43,733 nt of DNA from Flavobacteriaceae bacterium (GCA_029252265.1 JAQXBT010000035.1:1-43733), one strand, 5' to 3'. Positions 17,759 through 27,534 are shown, counted from the first letter of the stretch. Translations and numbers: made by a program. Notes: generated from the sequence alone by a model not told the origin.

Positions 17759-17823
17759 CCGTGTTTGAGCGGTAGTTCATCTAACTAAAAGACACCTGTA
17801 GTTCAATTATTTTATAAAAAACC

Positions 17824-18762
17824 ATGAAACGATCCCCACTAGAATATTTAATAATTTCACTAAAAGGAATGGCCATGGGTGCTGCAGATGTGGTTCCAGG
17901 TGTTTCTGGAGGCACCATTGCCTTCATCTCTGGGATTTATGAAGAACTCATTGACTCCCTGAATAATATCAATTTTTCACTTTTAAAATCCTTAAAAACA
18001 GAAGGGTTTAAAAACACTTGGAATCAAGCCAATGGGAATTTTCTGTTAGCACTATTATCAGGCGTGTTTGTGAGTGTTATTTCACTTGTAAAAGGTGTGG
18101 AATGGCTTCTTGAGCACCACCCAGTATTACTTTGGGCGTTCTTTTTTGGGTTGGTTCTTGCAAGTATCATTTATGTCGGAAAACAGATCAAAACCTCGTC
18201 ATGGAATCCAAAATTATTTGTAGCGATGGGACTTGGAGCGGCGGTTGCTTATCTCATTACAACCCTTGACCCATCGGAATCATCGGATGCAAATTTATTT
18301 TTATTTGGTGCTGGTGCCTTGGCTATTTGTGCCATGATATTACCCGGAATTTCAGGCGCTTTTATTTTGGTTATTTTAGGGGCTTACAGCCCAGTATTGG
18401 AAGCTATTAATACGAGAGATTTAAAAACGATCTTTTTTATAGGGGCAGGTGCAGTCGTCGGATTATTATCGTTTTCAAAATTGTTAAAATGGTTGTTTGA
18501 AAAATACCATGAATTAACCTTAGCACTACTCACAGGGTTCATGATTGGATCTTTAAATAAAATTTGGCCATGGAAAGTGGCCTTAACCTATAGAACCAAT
18601 TCTAAAGGGATGCAAGTGCCCTTGAACGAAAAAAGCATCTCTCCTTTTGACTTTGATGGAGATCCACAACTTTTTCAAGCTATCGGACTGATGGTTCTCG
18701 GAATTTTAATTATCCTTACTTTAGAAAAAATTAGTGCCAAAACAAATGTCCTTAAAAAGTAA
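17824..18762 (+). CDS. DUF368 family membrane protein, putative polyprenyl-phosphate transporter (copy 1)
   Basis: Protein of 312 residues with about eight hydrophobic segments. It carries the duplicated DUF368 signature: AADVVPGVSGGTIAFISGIY near residues 19-38 and MILPGISGAFILVILGAYSP near 173-192, an inverted-repeat arrangement typical of transporters. DUF368 proteins (PopT) have been reported as transporters returning undecaprenyl phosphate to the cytoplasmic face of the membrane for cell-envelope synthesis. The next gene is a second member of the same family, overlapping it by 17 nt with the chosen starts. The role here is inferred from the family. Confidence 0.9.
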   Translation: MKRSPLEYLIISLKGMAMGAADVVPGVSGGTIAFISGIYEELIDSLNNINFSLLKSLKTEGFKNTWNQANGNFLLALLSGVFVSVISLVKGVEWLLEHHPVLLWAFFFGLVLASIIYVGKQIKTSSWNPKLFVAMGLGAAVAYLITTLDPSESSDANLFLFGAGALAICAMILPGISGAFILVILGAYSPVLEAINTRDLKTIFFIGAGAVVGLLSFSKLLKWLFEKYHELTLALLTGFMIGSLNKIWPWKVALTYRTNSKGMQVPLNEKSISPFDFDGDPQLFQAIGLMVLGILIILTLEKISAKTNVLKK

Positions 18763-19768
18763 TCAAGATCACATCCATCCATTTTCATTGATCCTAAAAG
18801 GGATTCTAATGGGAGCCGCCAACAAAGTGCCTGGCGTTTCTGGGGGGATTGTTGCTTTTGTAATGGGGTTTTATGAGGAATTTATTAACTCCTTACAGAA
18901 ATTTAACCTGAAAGCGATCAAATTATTTTTTAACGGGCGCTTTAAAAGCTTTTATTGCTATGTAAATGGCCGTTTCTTAACACTCCTTTTTTCAGGGATG
19001 ATCATTAGTTATTTTAGTATTTCAAAACTATTGGACTACCTAATTGAGCGCCATGAACTCTATGTTTGGAGTGTGTTTTTTGGGATGATCGTAGGCTCTA
19101 TTTTATATATTTATAAGGATTTTAAATCTTGGAATTCAAAAACAATTGTATTTGCTTTCGTTGGAATTGCTATGGGAGTAAGTATTAGTTTTTTAAATCC
19201 TGCGACTCAAAATGACCACCTTTGGTTTGTGTTTTTCTGTGGGATGATTAGCGTTACAGGCATGGCATTGCCAGGATTTTCTGGGTCTTTTATATTGATT
19301 TTATTAGGGAATTATGTCTTATTATTAGTGGATTCTGTAAACGTCCTTTTTGATACGTTTGTATACCTGTTTTCTGGAGACTTTAGTTTTATGTCGGACC
19401 CAAACCACATACGCTTATTAAAAGTTTTATTGGTCTTTACACTGGGGTCTATTGTGGGATTAGTGAGCCTATCTCATCTATTAAGTTATATTTTGAAACG
19501 GTACAAAAACAGGACGCTCGCGCTTATCATGGGGTTTATTACTGGCTCTCTGGGAGTTGTTTGGCCATGGAAAGAAACACTTTTTAAACAAAATGAATTC
19601 GGCACTTTATTAATGGACAGTAGTGGCCAACCGATCATTGAAAATTATCAACGCTATATGCCAGAATTTAATTCGCAAACCATGTATGCACTCCTCTTAA
19701 TTATTTTTGGTGCAGCCATTGTATTGGGTTTGGATTGGTATGGTAAAAAAAGAAATAAACATATATGA
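18746..19768 (+). CDS. DUF368 family membrane protein, putative polyprenyl-phosphate transporter (copy 2)
   Basis: Protein of 340 residues from ATG 18746 (an upstream in-frame GTG at 18734 is also possible). It has the same signatures as its neighbour: GAANKVPGVSGGIVAFVMGF near the N-terminus and MALPGFSGSFILILLGNY in the middle. The first motif has N-K where copy 1 has D-V, and similarity between the copies is moderate, so the duplication is old. The start lies inside the end of copy 1 and its stop overlaps aroE by 4 nt (ATGA), which implies translational coupling of all three genes. The pair may work as a heterodimer or have different lipid preferences (inference). Confidence 0.9.
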   Translation: MSLKSNQDHIHPFSLILKGILMGAANKVPGVSGGIVAFVMGFYEEFINSLQKFNLKAIKLFFNGRFKSFYCYVNGRFLTLLFSGMIISYFSISKLLDYLIERHELYVWSVFFGMIVGSILYIYKDFKSWNSKTIVFAFVGIAMGVSISFLNPATQNDHLWFVFFCGMISVTGMALPGFSGSFILILLGNYVLLLVDSVNVLFDTFVYLFSGDFSFMSDPNHIRLLKVLLVFTLGSIVGLVSLSHLLSYILKRYKNRTLALIMGFITGSLGVVWPWKETLFKQNEFGTLLMDSSGQPIIENYQRYMPEFNSQTMYALLLIIFGAAIVLGLDWYGKKRNKHI

Positions 19769-20496
19769 AGACTTTTGGACTTTTAGGAAAAAACATTGAT
19801 TACTCTTTTTCGAGGGGGTATTTCAAAGATAAATTTGAAACCAATAAATTAGACTGTACCTATACTAATTTTGATTTAGAGACGATTAAAGATTTTGAAT
19901 TATTAAAAACGACTTCAAATTTGCTCTCTGGACTTAATGTCACCATTCCATATAAAGAAGCGGTTCTCCCCTATCTAGACGCGATTGATTCTGAAGCATT
20001 AGAAATTGGTGCTGTGAATACCATAAAAATTAAAAATGGTAAATTAACTGGGTATAATACCGATCACTATGGATTTAAAAATAGTTTAAAACCGCATCTA
20101 AAACCGCATCACAAAAAAGCATTAATTCTAGGAACTGGAGGCGCTTCAAAAGCAGTTGCCTTTGCTTTAAAAGCATTAGGAATCAAATTTGATTATGTCT
20201 CTAGATCACAATCAAAAACCGTCACATACACCTATGAGTCGCTTGCAATCAATGGAATAGAAAACTATCAAATCATCATCAATTGCACACCCTTAGGAAC
20301 ATTTCCTGAAATTGATACATGTCCTGCGATCCCTTATGAATCCATAAATAGCAATCATTTACTATTTGATTTAATTTATAATCCTGCTGAAACCTTGTTT
20401 CTAAAAAATGGGAAATCTAAAAATGCAACCATCATAAATGGGCTCAAAATGTTACAGTTACAAGCCGAAAAATCTTGGGAAATTTGGAACTCCTAG
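19765..20496 (+). CDS. aroE: Shikimate dehydrogenase
   Basis: NADPH-dependent enzyme that reduces 3-dehydroshikimate to shikimate in chorismate synthesis. The protein has 243 residues, slightly short for AroE (about 270). Motifs are the N-terminal substrate site GKNIDYSFSRGYF (usual form G-x-P-I-x-H-S-x-S-P, so the His and Pro are replaced), LNVTIPYKEAV with catalytic K64, GYNTDHYGF with the catalytic Asp near 100, the nucleotide loop LGTGGASKAV, and a C-terminal NGLKMLQLQAEKSWEIW. The start overlaps the preceding DUF368 gene (ATGA). Confidence 0.94.
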   Translation: MKTFGLLGKNIDYSFSRGYFKDKFETNKLDCTYTNFDLETIKDFELLKTTSNLLSGLNVTIPYKEAVLPYLDAIDSEALEIGAVNTIKIKNGKLTGYNTDHYGFKNSLKPHLKPHHKKALILGTGGASKAVAFALKALGIKFDYVSRSQSKTVTYTYESLAINGIENYQIIINCTPLGTFPEIDTCPAIPYESINSNHLLFDLIYNPAETLFLKNGKSKNATIINGLKMLQLQAEKSWEIWNS

Positions 20497-20594
20497 TAAA
20501 GAAATCAATTTAAAAGAATTAGATAATTTGTAATTTAGAGGGATAATGTTATATTTATACCTCAAGTACTTGAACCACTAAAACATTGAAAGAT

Positions 20595-22607
20595 ATGTCA
20601 GAGCATGATAACCTGCAAGATGCAGATGGAGATAACCTAAACGCCACTCCCCAAACAACAAATCCACCAGAAGAAGTAATTTCCTCTAGTGAACCACAAA
20701 CTGAAGCACTTAAAACAGAACTCACTTCGAAAGAGCTTACCGCAAATCCAGAAGAAGTGACAGAAAAGGTTACAGCAAATCCAGAAAAAGTATCTAAAGA
20801 AGTTACAGATGATAAAGAAAAAGTGACTGAGGAAGTTACAGAAGATCAAGCTGATGTTGTAGCTGATCAGGAAGTTAGTTCAAAAGAAAAAGACAGCGCT
20901 GTAAATTATGAGGATCTTACATTAGAAGCCTTAATAACTGAGTTTGAATCGCTTTTAAAAACAGAAAACGTTCCTACTGTTCGAAACAGTATCAATGAAG
21001 TTAAAAATAATTTTAATACTAAGTTTAGTATTTTAATTTCAGAAAAAAAAGAAGCTTTTTTAGCCGAAGGTGGAAACACTATTGATTTTGAATTCATCAG
21101 TCCGTTAAAAAAACAATTCAACGAATTATCGAAAAAATTCAGAGAGAAAAACCAGTCTTTTCAAAAAAATAGAACCCAGGAATTGAATCAAAATCTTGAG
21201 ATTCGCTTGCAAATTATTGAAGAAATAAAAGGATTAATTAATGTAGAAGGCGATGTTAACTCGTCTTATAATACGTTTAAAAACTTACAAGAACGCTGGC
21301 GGAATACAGGCCAAATTCCATCGAGTGAAAATAATAACACTTGGAATAACTACCGCCACCATGTTGAAATATTCTATGGGTTTTTACACTTAAACAGAGA
21401 TCTTCGAGACTTAGATTACAAACACAATCTAGATCAAAAACAGAAAATTATCATCAGTACCGAAGCACTTGCTAATGAAACTGATTTAAACAGAGCCTTT
21501 AGAGAACTTCAAGCCCTTCACAAAATTTGGAAAGAAGAATTAGGCCCTGTTGCTAAAGAGTATAAAGATGAGCTTTGGGACCGTTTTAGTGCCGCTACCA
21601 AAGTGATTAATGACAAACGTCAGGACTATTACAGTCAACTTGAAGAAAAATTTGAGGAAAATCTTGAAATCAAAAATGGTATTATTGCCCAAATTAACGC
21701 TATTGCTGAAAAAACAATCGACTCCCATAAAGACTGGCAAGGGAATATTAAAGAGATAGAAACCTTAAGAGATGCTTTTTTTAAAGCTGGAAAAGTGCCC
21801 TCAAAGTTAAATGAGAAAACATGGTCTCGTTTTAAAGATGCCGTTAGAACATTTAATAAAAACAAGAATAACTATTATAAGAAGTTAAAAAAAGATCAAT
21901 CAGAAAACTACCGAAAGAAATTAGAATTGGTAGAAATTGCTGAGCAAAATAAAGATAACGAGGATCAGGAAACGACCTTGGCTTTGATGAAAAACATTCA
22001 AAACAAGTGGAAAACAATCGGTCATATTCCAAGAAAAGACAGCGATAAGTTATGGAAACGTTTTAGAGGCGCTTGTAATACATTTTTTGATCGTTACCAC
22101 GAACAAAAAAACAATGGTTCTGAAGAAGAAGTTGCAGCATTTGAACAAAAAAATACGCTTTTAGAATCCCTTAAATCATTTCAATTAAGTGAAGTTAAAG
22201 ATGAAAATTTAGCCGCGTTAACCGAATTTTCTACTGAGTGGAAAAAATTAGGATCTGTGGTTCAAAGTAAGCGTTTTATTGACAGGAAATTTTTCAAAAC
22301 TCTCGATGGTTTTTATTCTAAAATTGGATTAGACAAAAAGGCTTTGGAAACGTTGAAATACGGTCTTAAATTAGAAACACTATCTCAAGATCCACATTTA
22401 TTTAATAACGAAGTGATTTTTATTAGGAAAAAGATGGATGAGATTAAAAGTGAAATCAATCAACTTGAAAATAATTTACAATTTTTCTCAAATGTTAAAG
22501 ATGACAATCCACTTGTAAAAGAAGTTCACAAAAACATTGAAAAATACAAAGCAGCCTTACAAACTTGGAACGCTAAATATTCTAAAATTAAGAAACTGAT
22601 ACAGTAA
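20595..22607 (+). CDS. DUF349 domain protein with acidic N-terminal repeats
   Basis: Protein of about 670 residues from ATG 20595 (a TTG three codons upstream is also in frame). Residues about 1-110 are low-complexity and acidic, with repeats of the form TANPEEVTEKV / TANPEKVSKEV / TDDKEKVTEEV. The rest is helical and charged, with several DUF349 repeats marked by W-K-x-x-G-x-h-P-x-x-x-x-x-x-x-W-x-x-F patterns (for example the segments with WRNTGQIPSSENNNTWNNY and WKTIGHIPRKDSDKLWKRF). No catalytic motif, signal peptide or membrane segment is visible. Function unknown; RNA- or protein-binding is a guess. It converges with mazG. Confidence 0.85.
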   Translation: MSEHDNLQDADGDNLNATPQTTNPPEEVISSSEPQTEALKTELTSKELTANPEEVTEKVTANPEKVSKEVTDDKEKVTEEVTEDQADVVADQEVSSKEKDSAVNYEDLTLEALITEFESLLKTENVPTVRNSINEVKNNFNTKFSILISEKKEAFLAEGGNTIDFEFISPLKKQFNELSKKFREKNQSFQKNRTQELNQNLEIRLQIIEEIKGLINVEGDVNSSYNTFKNLQERWRNTGQIPSSENNNTWNNYRHHVEIFYGFLHLNRDLRDLDYKHNLDQKQKIIISTEALANETDLNRAFRELQALHKIWKEELGPVAKEYKDELWDRFSAATKVINDKRQDYYSQLEEKFEENLEIKNGIIAQINAIAEKTIDSHKDWQGNIKEIETLRDAFFKAGKVPSKLNEKTWSRFKDAVRTFNKNKNNYYKKLKKDQSENYRKKLELVEIAEQNKDNEDQETTLALMKNIQNKWKTIGHIPRKDSDKLWKRFRGACNTFFDRYHEQKNNGSEEEVAAFEQKNTLLESLKSFQLSEVKDENLAALTEFSTEWKKLGSVVQSKRFIDRKFFKTLDGFYSKIGLDKKALETLKYGLKLETLSQDPHLFNNEVIFIRKKMDEIKSEINQLENNLQFFSNVKDDNPLVKEVHKNIEKYKAALQTWNAKYSKIKKLIQ

Positions 22608-22611
22608 TTTC

Positions 22612-23385
22612 TTATATTTTTTTAGCTTCTTCCCAATATACATCCATCTCTGCAAGCGTCATTTCTGAAAGTGACTTTTGCAGAGTCTTGGCTTTACTTT
22701 CTAAATACTGAAAGCGTTTAATGAATTTTTTATTGGTACGTTCTAGTGCATTTTCTGGGTTAATATCTTGAAAACGTGCATAATTTATTAATGAAAATAA
22801 AACATCTCCAAATTCATCTTCCATCGCCTCGGAGTCGTTGTTTTCGACTTCCACTTTAAACTCGGCTAGCTCCTCCTCTACTTTTTCCCAAACTTGATTT
22901 GGATGCTCCCAATCAAACCCAACACCCGCTACTTTTTCTTGTATTCGACTTGCTTTTACCAATGCTGGTAAACTTTTAGGTACGCCTTGAAGCACGCTTG
23001 TTTTGCCTTCTTTCAACTTTAGATTTTCCCAATTTTGTTTGACTTCAGTTTCATCCTTGACCACTACATCACTATAAATATGTGGATGTCTATGAACAAG
23101 TTTTTCGCAAATACTGTTTATCACATCCGAAATATCAAAATCCTTTGTTTCACTTCCTATTTTAGCATAAAAAACAATATGCAGCAAAAGATCCCCGAGT
23201 TCGTTTTTTACTTCTTGTGAATCTTGATCTAAAATAGCATCACCTAATTCGTAGGTTTCTTCGATAGTCAACGGACGAAGGGATTCCATGGTTTGTTTTT
23301 GATCCCATGGACACTGCTCACGCAGCTCATCCATAATGGTCAACAAACGATCAAACGCTTGTAATTGGTTCGTTCTATTCGTCAT
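22612..23385 (-). CDS. mazG: Nucleoside triphosphate pyrophosphohydrolase MazG
   Basis: Protein of 257 residues hydrolysing (d)NTPs to NMP and pyrophosphate, a house-cleaning enzyme that in E. coli also affects ppGpp-related responses. Two MazG-type helical domains are visible. The N-terminal one has LREQCPWDQKQTMESL, then EETYELGDAI and NELGDLLLHIVFYAKI; the C-terminal one has EEELAEFKVE and EDEFGDVLFSLINYAR. The Glu/Asp metal ligands (EExxE, ExxD) are intact. Its start overlaps the end of the FabK-like gene by 11 nt, placing it last in a minus-strand operon. It converges with the DUF349 gene with only 4 nt between stop codons. Confidence 0.95.
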   Translation of the reverse strand: MTNRTNQLQAFDRLLTIMDELREQCPWDQKQTMESLRPLTIEETYELGDAILDQDSQEVKNELGDLLLHIVFYAKIGSETKDFDISDVINSICEKLVHRHPHIYSDVVVKDETEVKQNWENLKLKEGKTSVLQGVPKSLPALVKASRIQEKVAGVGFDWEHPNQVWEKVEEELAEFKVEVENNDSEAMEDEFGDVLFSLINYARFQDINPENALERTNKKFIKRFQYLESKAKTLQKSLSEMTLAEMDVYWEEAKKI

Positions 23386-24340
23386 TTTGGTTGTTTAAAT
23401 TTAGTGTTGATAAACGTGTTTTACACGCATTGAATTCTGATATAACGGCGTCTACAATGTCGGAAACCGATGAAATTTCATTAATAAGTCCCGCAATTTG
23501 ACCAATTTCTAATTCGCCTTTTTCCAAATCTCCTTCAAACATCCCGCGTTTGGCGCGGCCTTTGCCTAAAAAAGTTTTTAAGTCGTTTTCTGTGGGGGTG
23601 CTTTTGTATAACAATTGAAGGTCTTGATAAAATTTATTTTTCAAAAGACGAACAGGCGTTAATTCTTTGAGAGTTAATTGGGTATCGCCTTCTTTTGCTA
23701 ATAGGACCGCATTTTTAAAAGCGGCATGTGCAGACGATTCTATGCTTGTTACAAAACGGCTACCAATCTGAACGCCATCGGCACCTAAAGCCATGGCTGC
23801 CATCATTCCATTACCGGTTGCGATTCCACCAGCAGCAATTAACGGAATGTTAACTTGAGCACGTACCATTGGTATCAGCGTTAGTGTGGTTGTTTCATCT
23901 CGTCCATTATGACCGCCCGCTTCAAAGCCTTCCGCTACAATCGCATCCACTCCCGCCTGTTGGGCTTTTAAGGCGAATTTTACGCTGCTCACCACATGCA
24001 CGACTGTAATTCCTCGTTCCTTCAACCAAGACGTCCACGTCTTTGGATTTCCTGCGGAAGTAAATACAATAGTGACACCTTCATCGACAATAATTTGCAT
24101 GATCTCCTCAATATTGGGGTAAAGCATCGGAACATTCACACCAAAAGGGTTGTCTGTGGCCTTTTTACACTTTTGAATATGTGTCCTTAAAACATCGGGG
24201 TACATGGACCCAGCACCAATAAGACCAAGAATTCCAGCATTGCTCGATGCCGAGGCTAATTTCCACCCACTGTTCCATACCATACCTGCCTGAATAATCG
24301 GGTATTGGATATTAAAAAGTGTCGTGATGGCGTTTTTCAT
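23375..24340 (-). CDS. FMN-dependent nitronate monooxygenase / FabK-like oxidoreductase
   Basis: Protein of 321 residues with the (beta/alpha)8 barrel signature of the 2-nitropropane dioxygenase/FabK family. It has YPIIQAGMVWNSG at the N-terminus, GVNVPMLYP, FTSAGNP, IVAEGFEAGGHNGRDE containing the His commonly used in catalysis, LIAAGGIATGNGMMAAMALGADGVQIGSRF for FMN phosphate binding, and a helical C-terminus. It could oxidise alkyl nitronates or act as an FMN-type enoyl-ACP reductase; the EAGGH form and general length do not separate the two. It begins directly after the S8 peptidase stop codon (TAG followed by ATG) and overlaps mazG, so the three genes are probably co-transcribed. Confidence 0.88.
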   Translation of the reverse strand: MKNAITTLFNIQYPIIQAGMVWNSGWKLASASSNAGILGLIGAGSMYPDVLRTHIQKCKKATDNPFGVNVPMLYPNIEEIMQIIVDEGVTIVFTSAGNPKTWTSWLKERGITVVHVVSSVKFALKAQQAGVDAIVAEGFEAGGHNGRDETTTLTLIPMVRAQVNIPLIAAGGIATGNGMMAAMALGADGVQIGSRFVTSIESSAHAAFKNAVLLAKEGDTQLTLKELTPVRLLKNKFYQDLQLLYKSTPTENDLKTFLGKGRAKRGMFEGDLEKGELEIGQIAGLINEISSVSDIVDAVISEFNACKTRLSTLNLNNQNDE

Positions 24341-25939
24341 CTATTTTTTTAGGATCTTAAAAGTCTTCGATTTTTGGTTTTCTGTTTGAATTGTTAAAAA
24401 ATAAAGTCCCTTAGAAAGCGCTTCAACATCTATTGGTTGCATATTTTGAACTTGAGTTTTATAAATTAAGTGTCCTAGGAGATTATGAAACGATACAAAT
24501 ACAGCATCCATCGAATGCGGAAATTTTACGCTTAAATTTGATACTACTGGATTGGGAAAAACTACAAAACCATTTTTTTTGAAAGATTGTTCTTTATGTC
24601 CTAATGTTAAAGCGAATTGAAAATTAGGAATCCCATAGCCAATAAAATAATCGGGGTTCATATATTGAGAGGCAGATTCACGGATATAAGCCATCATTTG
24701 AGCATTAGTGGCGTTTGGTAACGCCTGAACTAAAGAAGTAACGCCTCCCGCTAAAATAGGAGAACTGAAAGACGTGCCATTCGCCTGAGCAATTTGATCA
24801 TCTTTTCGAATAATAAAGCTTCCCGATCCACGAGCGGCTACATCGGGTTTATGAGTGAGCTGGAAGGCACTTCCTTGAGAACTAAAAGAAGCATACGTTT
24901 CGTTGCCATCTACAGCAGCAATTGTTAAAACGCCTGCAGCATCCGCAGGTGCAATGATTCCATTCACGCCTGAATTCCCTGCCGAGTTAATTAAAATTAA
25001 GCCTTTTTCGAAAGCAATATTAGCACCTTTAGAACTATAAGCCGTAGTACCATTTAATTGTTGACTTGTATAATTATAACTAGAATTATCGAAATCTTTA
25101 TACCCCAAAGATGTATTGATCACATGTATTCCTAAACTATCTGCACGTTCTACAGCCTCCACCCAATAACTTTCTTCCACTGGATTTTCGGAAGATACAT
25201 CTTCTGTTCTAAAAAGGTAATAGGTGGCATCTGGAGCAGTCCCCACAAATTGATCTTCTACAAATCCGGCCATCGTACTCAATACATTTGTGCCATGTTG
25301 GCTATCCGTTGAGCTATAAATATCCGTGGTTCTATCTACGAAATCATAACCGCCCATCAAATTTCCCGCAGTCCGTAAACGTTCAAATCCAGACATCGTA
25401 TTCACATTGGGGAATCCGGCATCAATAACTGCAACTTTGACTCCTTCTCCTGTGAAATCGGCAACATGTAAAGCCTCGATATTAAGCATTTCTACTTGAT
25501 TTTGAGTGGTTCCATAGGTGAAATCAGTAAAACTAGATTCGACTTCAAATTTATCTTGAACCAATCCCTTTTGCGTATTTAAATTAGATTTTGCAAAAAC
25601 AATTTCTGCCACAAAGTTGTAGGTCATTAAGTTATTGATATCAATTTCTGAACCTCTTAAATGCACCGCATTAAACCATTTTGATTTGGCTAAATAAGTA
25701 ATTCCTGTAGCCGCTTTAATTTGTGTTATATAAGGCTCATGCACAGGAACATCTCTTTCATCAATTGTCACACCATGGTTGGTTTTACGATCAATTGCAG
25801 CTTGCGTTAATATATTAATTGGATTTAAAAGCAATGTACTTGCATTTGGTTTATCCGTGAAATAAATCCATGCATCTTGCTGAGCAAATACAGTAAATTG
25901 CCCGCTTATAAAAATACCTAAAAATAGTAGCGTTCTCAT
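24341..25939 (-). CDS. Secreted subtilisin-like serine peptidase (S8) with type IX secretion sorting domain
   Basis: Protein of 532 residues. A signal peptide (about 1-20, ending VFAQQ) and a propeptide-like region are followed by an S8 catalytic domain: Asp in VAVIDAGFPN (D173), His in SQHGTNVLS (H215), oxyanion Asn in INSAGNSG (N322) and Ser in NGTSFSSPILAGG (S390). The C-terminus (about 458-532: VVFPNPVVSNLSVKF to SKGLYFLTIQTENQKSKTFKILKK, read in parts) is a type A T9SS sorting domain, so the enzyme should cross the outer membrane by the type IX system. It sits 26 nt after mnmA and abuts the FabK-like gene. Substrate unknown. Confidence 0.94.
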   Translation of the reverse strand: MRTLLFLGIFISGQFTVFAQQDAWIYFTDKPNASTLLLNPINILTQAAIDRKTNHGVTIDERDVPVHEPYITQIKAATGITYLAKSKWFNAVHLRGSEIDINNLMTYNFVAEIVFAKSNLNTQKGLVQDKFEVESSFTDFTYGTTQNQVEMLNIEALHVADFTGEGVKVAVIDAGFPNVNTMSGFERLRTAGNLMGGYDFVDRTTDIYSSTDSQHGTNVLSTMAGFVEDQFVGTAPDATYYLFRTEDVSSENPVEESYWVEAVERADSLGIHVINTSLGYKDFDNSSYNYTSQQLNGTTAYSSKGANIAFEKGLILINSAGNSGVNGIIAPADAAGVLTIAAVDGNETYASFSSQGSAFQLTHKPDVAARGSGSFIIRKDDQIAQANGTSFSSPILAGGVTSLVQALPNATNAQMMAYIRESASQYMNPDYFIGYGIPNFQFALTLGHKEQSFKKNGFVVFPNPVVSNLSVKFPHSMDAVFVSFHNLLGHLIYKTQVQNMQPIDVEALSKGLYFLTIQTENQKSKTFKILKK

Positions 25940-25965
25940 ATGTGCGTATGTTTGTTTTTAGCAAG

Positions 25966-27156
25966 CTAAGAAATTACTCCCGAACCAACTAACTCATCCT
26001 CTAAATACCAAGCCACAAATTGACCTTCTGTAATAGCCGATTGAGGCGACTCAAAAGCAACATATAAACCATCGGTTGTGGCATGTAAACAAGCGGTTTC
26101 CAATTGTTGACGGTAGCGAATACGGGCCATCACTTGAAGCGACTGCCCTACTTTGATCGCTAGATCGGGACGTACCCAATGCACTTCGGAGGGGCGTACT
26201 AACAATACAGAACGGTAAAGACCCGGATGGTTTTTTCCTTGGCCTGTGTAAATAATATTATCAATGACATCGGTATCAATTACAAAAAGCGGCTCTACAG
26301 TCCCACCAACAGCCAAACCTTTACGCTGCCCTTTGGTGAAATAATGTGCCCCTTGATGGGTGCCGACTTGTTTACCGTCGGAAGTTAAATATTTAAATTT
26401 TCGGGCTTTGAATACCAACTCCTCATGTTTGGACTCAAACGTTGGGGCAGTGGTTTTATAAGCTTGAAAACTATTCGGAATTTCTATGATTTGCCCTTGT
26501 TTGGGCTGCAATTGTTGTTGTAAAAAATCGGGTAATCGAACTTTCCCAATAAAACAAAGGCCTTGAGAATCCTTTTTATCGGCCGTCACTAAATTTAATT
26601 GGGTCGCAATCGCTCTCACTTCGGGTTTGGATAATTCACCGATAGGAAATAAAGTTTTTGATAATTGCTCTTGTGATAGTTGACACAAAAAATAAGATTG
26701 ATCTTTATTTGTGTCCGCACCAGAAAGCAACTTATAAAGCGTTGGATTCGTGGAGTTTTCAACAGTGCCTTTTCGGCAATAATGACCTGTTGCCACATAA
26801 TCAGCCCCTAATGAAAGAGCGATTTTAAGAAACACATCAAATTTAATTTCTCGGTTGCAAAGAATATCAGGATTTGGCGTACGCCCATTCTTATATTCCT
26901 TAAACATATAATCGACAATCTTTTCTTTGTATTCTTCGCTTAAATCAACCGATTGAAATGGAATGTTTAGTTTTTCAGCAACGAGCATCGCATCATTACT
27001 ATCATCTAACCAAGGACATTCATTAGAAATCGTAACCGAATCATCATGCCAATTTTTCATAAACAAACCAATCACGTTGTAACCCTGTTCTTTTAATAAA
27101 TAGGCTGCAACACTAGAATCTACGCCTCCTGAGAGGCCAACAACAACTGTTTTCAT
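25966..27156 (-). CDS. mnmA: tRNA-specific 2-thiouridylase MnmA
   Basis: Adenylates and thiolates U34 of tRNA-Lys, -Glu and -Gln in the cytosol. The protein has 396 residues. The PP-loop ATP site is [15 protein letters not shown] (residues 7-21); the catalytic cysteines are C100 in [12 protein letters not shown] and C201 in SQGLCFIGK. The tRNA-contact segment GHYCR and the C-terminal beta-barrel region ([18 protein letters not shown]) are present. A candidate -7 box TAGTTTTG on the minus strand lies at 27223 to 27216, giving a leader of about 50 nt. Confidence 0.96.
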   Translation of the reverse strand: MKTVVVGLSGGVDSSVAAYLLKEQGYNVIGLFMKNWHDDSVTISNECPWLDDSNDAMLVAEKLNIPFQSVDLSEEYKEKIVDYMFKEYKNGRTPNPDILCNREIKFDVFLKIALSLGADYVATGHYCRKGTVENSTNPTLYKLLSGADTNKDQSYFLCQLSQEQLSKTLFPIGELSKPEVRAIATQLNLVTADKKDSQGLCFIGKVRLPDFLQQQLQPKQGQIIEIPNSFQAYKTTAPTFESKHEELVFKARKFKYLTSDGKQVGTHQGAHYFTKGQRKGLAVGGTVEPLFVIDTDVIDNIIYTGQGKNHPGLYRSVLLVRPSEVHWVRPDLAIKVGQSLQVMARIRYRQQLETACLHATTDGLYVAFESPQSAITEGQFVAWYLEDELVGSGVIS

Positions 27157-27534
27157 TTGGTTTTATCTATTGTTTTATACTGATACATGTATTGGCTATT
27201 AATCATTGCTCTGGACAAAACTAATTAGACCAACCAAGTAATTAGTGCAAATTTACAAATAATAATGATGTCGGCATTGATGAATATATATTTCTATTTT
27301 GAAGCCTATAAATCTAGAAAAAAGTAAATTGATCGTTCTATTTTTAGCTTCAATCCAGCGAGCCGTGTATTTGTGTTTTACATTATATGGAACTGTTTTT
27401 TTACAATGGTTAAGGTATTTATACATGGAGATAAATACTATTGTTAAATAAGAAATTAAACTCATTAAGGAATTGAATTAAGTTATATGAACCGAATTAA
27501 AAACCATGATAATGAAATTTGAAAAATAAGCATA
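27157..27534. other. Intergenic region between mnmA and glyA without a convincing gene
   Basis: About 380 bases, AT-rich. Minus-strand -7-like boxes TAGTTTTG (27223 to 27216) and TAAATTTG (27255 to 27248) could drive mnmA. A 70-codon minus-strand open frame (27465 to 27253) has no family features and overlaps the second box, so I do not call it a gene. Confidence 0.5.

Noticed and set aside
17759-17823. tRNA-like 5' segment (GGTAGTTCATCTAACTAAAA) in the DUF368 leader
   Set aside because: It resembles a tRNA D-arm region, but no anticodon arm, T-arm or acceptor stem follows; two GTAGTTCA direct repeats explain part of the resemblance.
27253-27465. 70-codon minus-strand ORF between glyA and mnmA
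   Set aside because: No family features, AT-rich composition, no proper start context; it overlaps a promoter-like box of mnmA.
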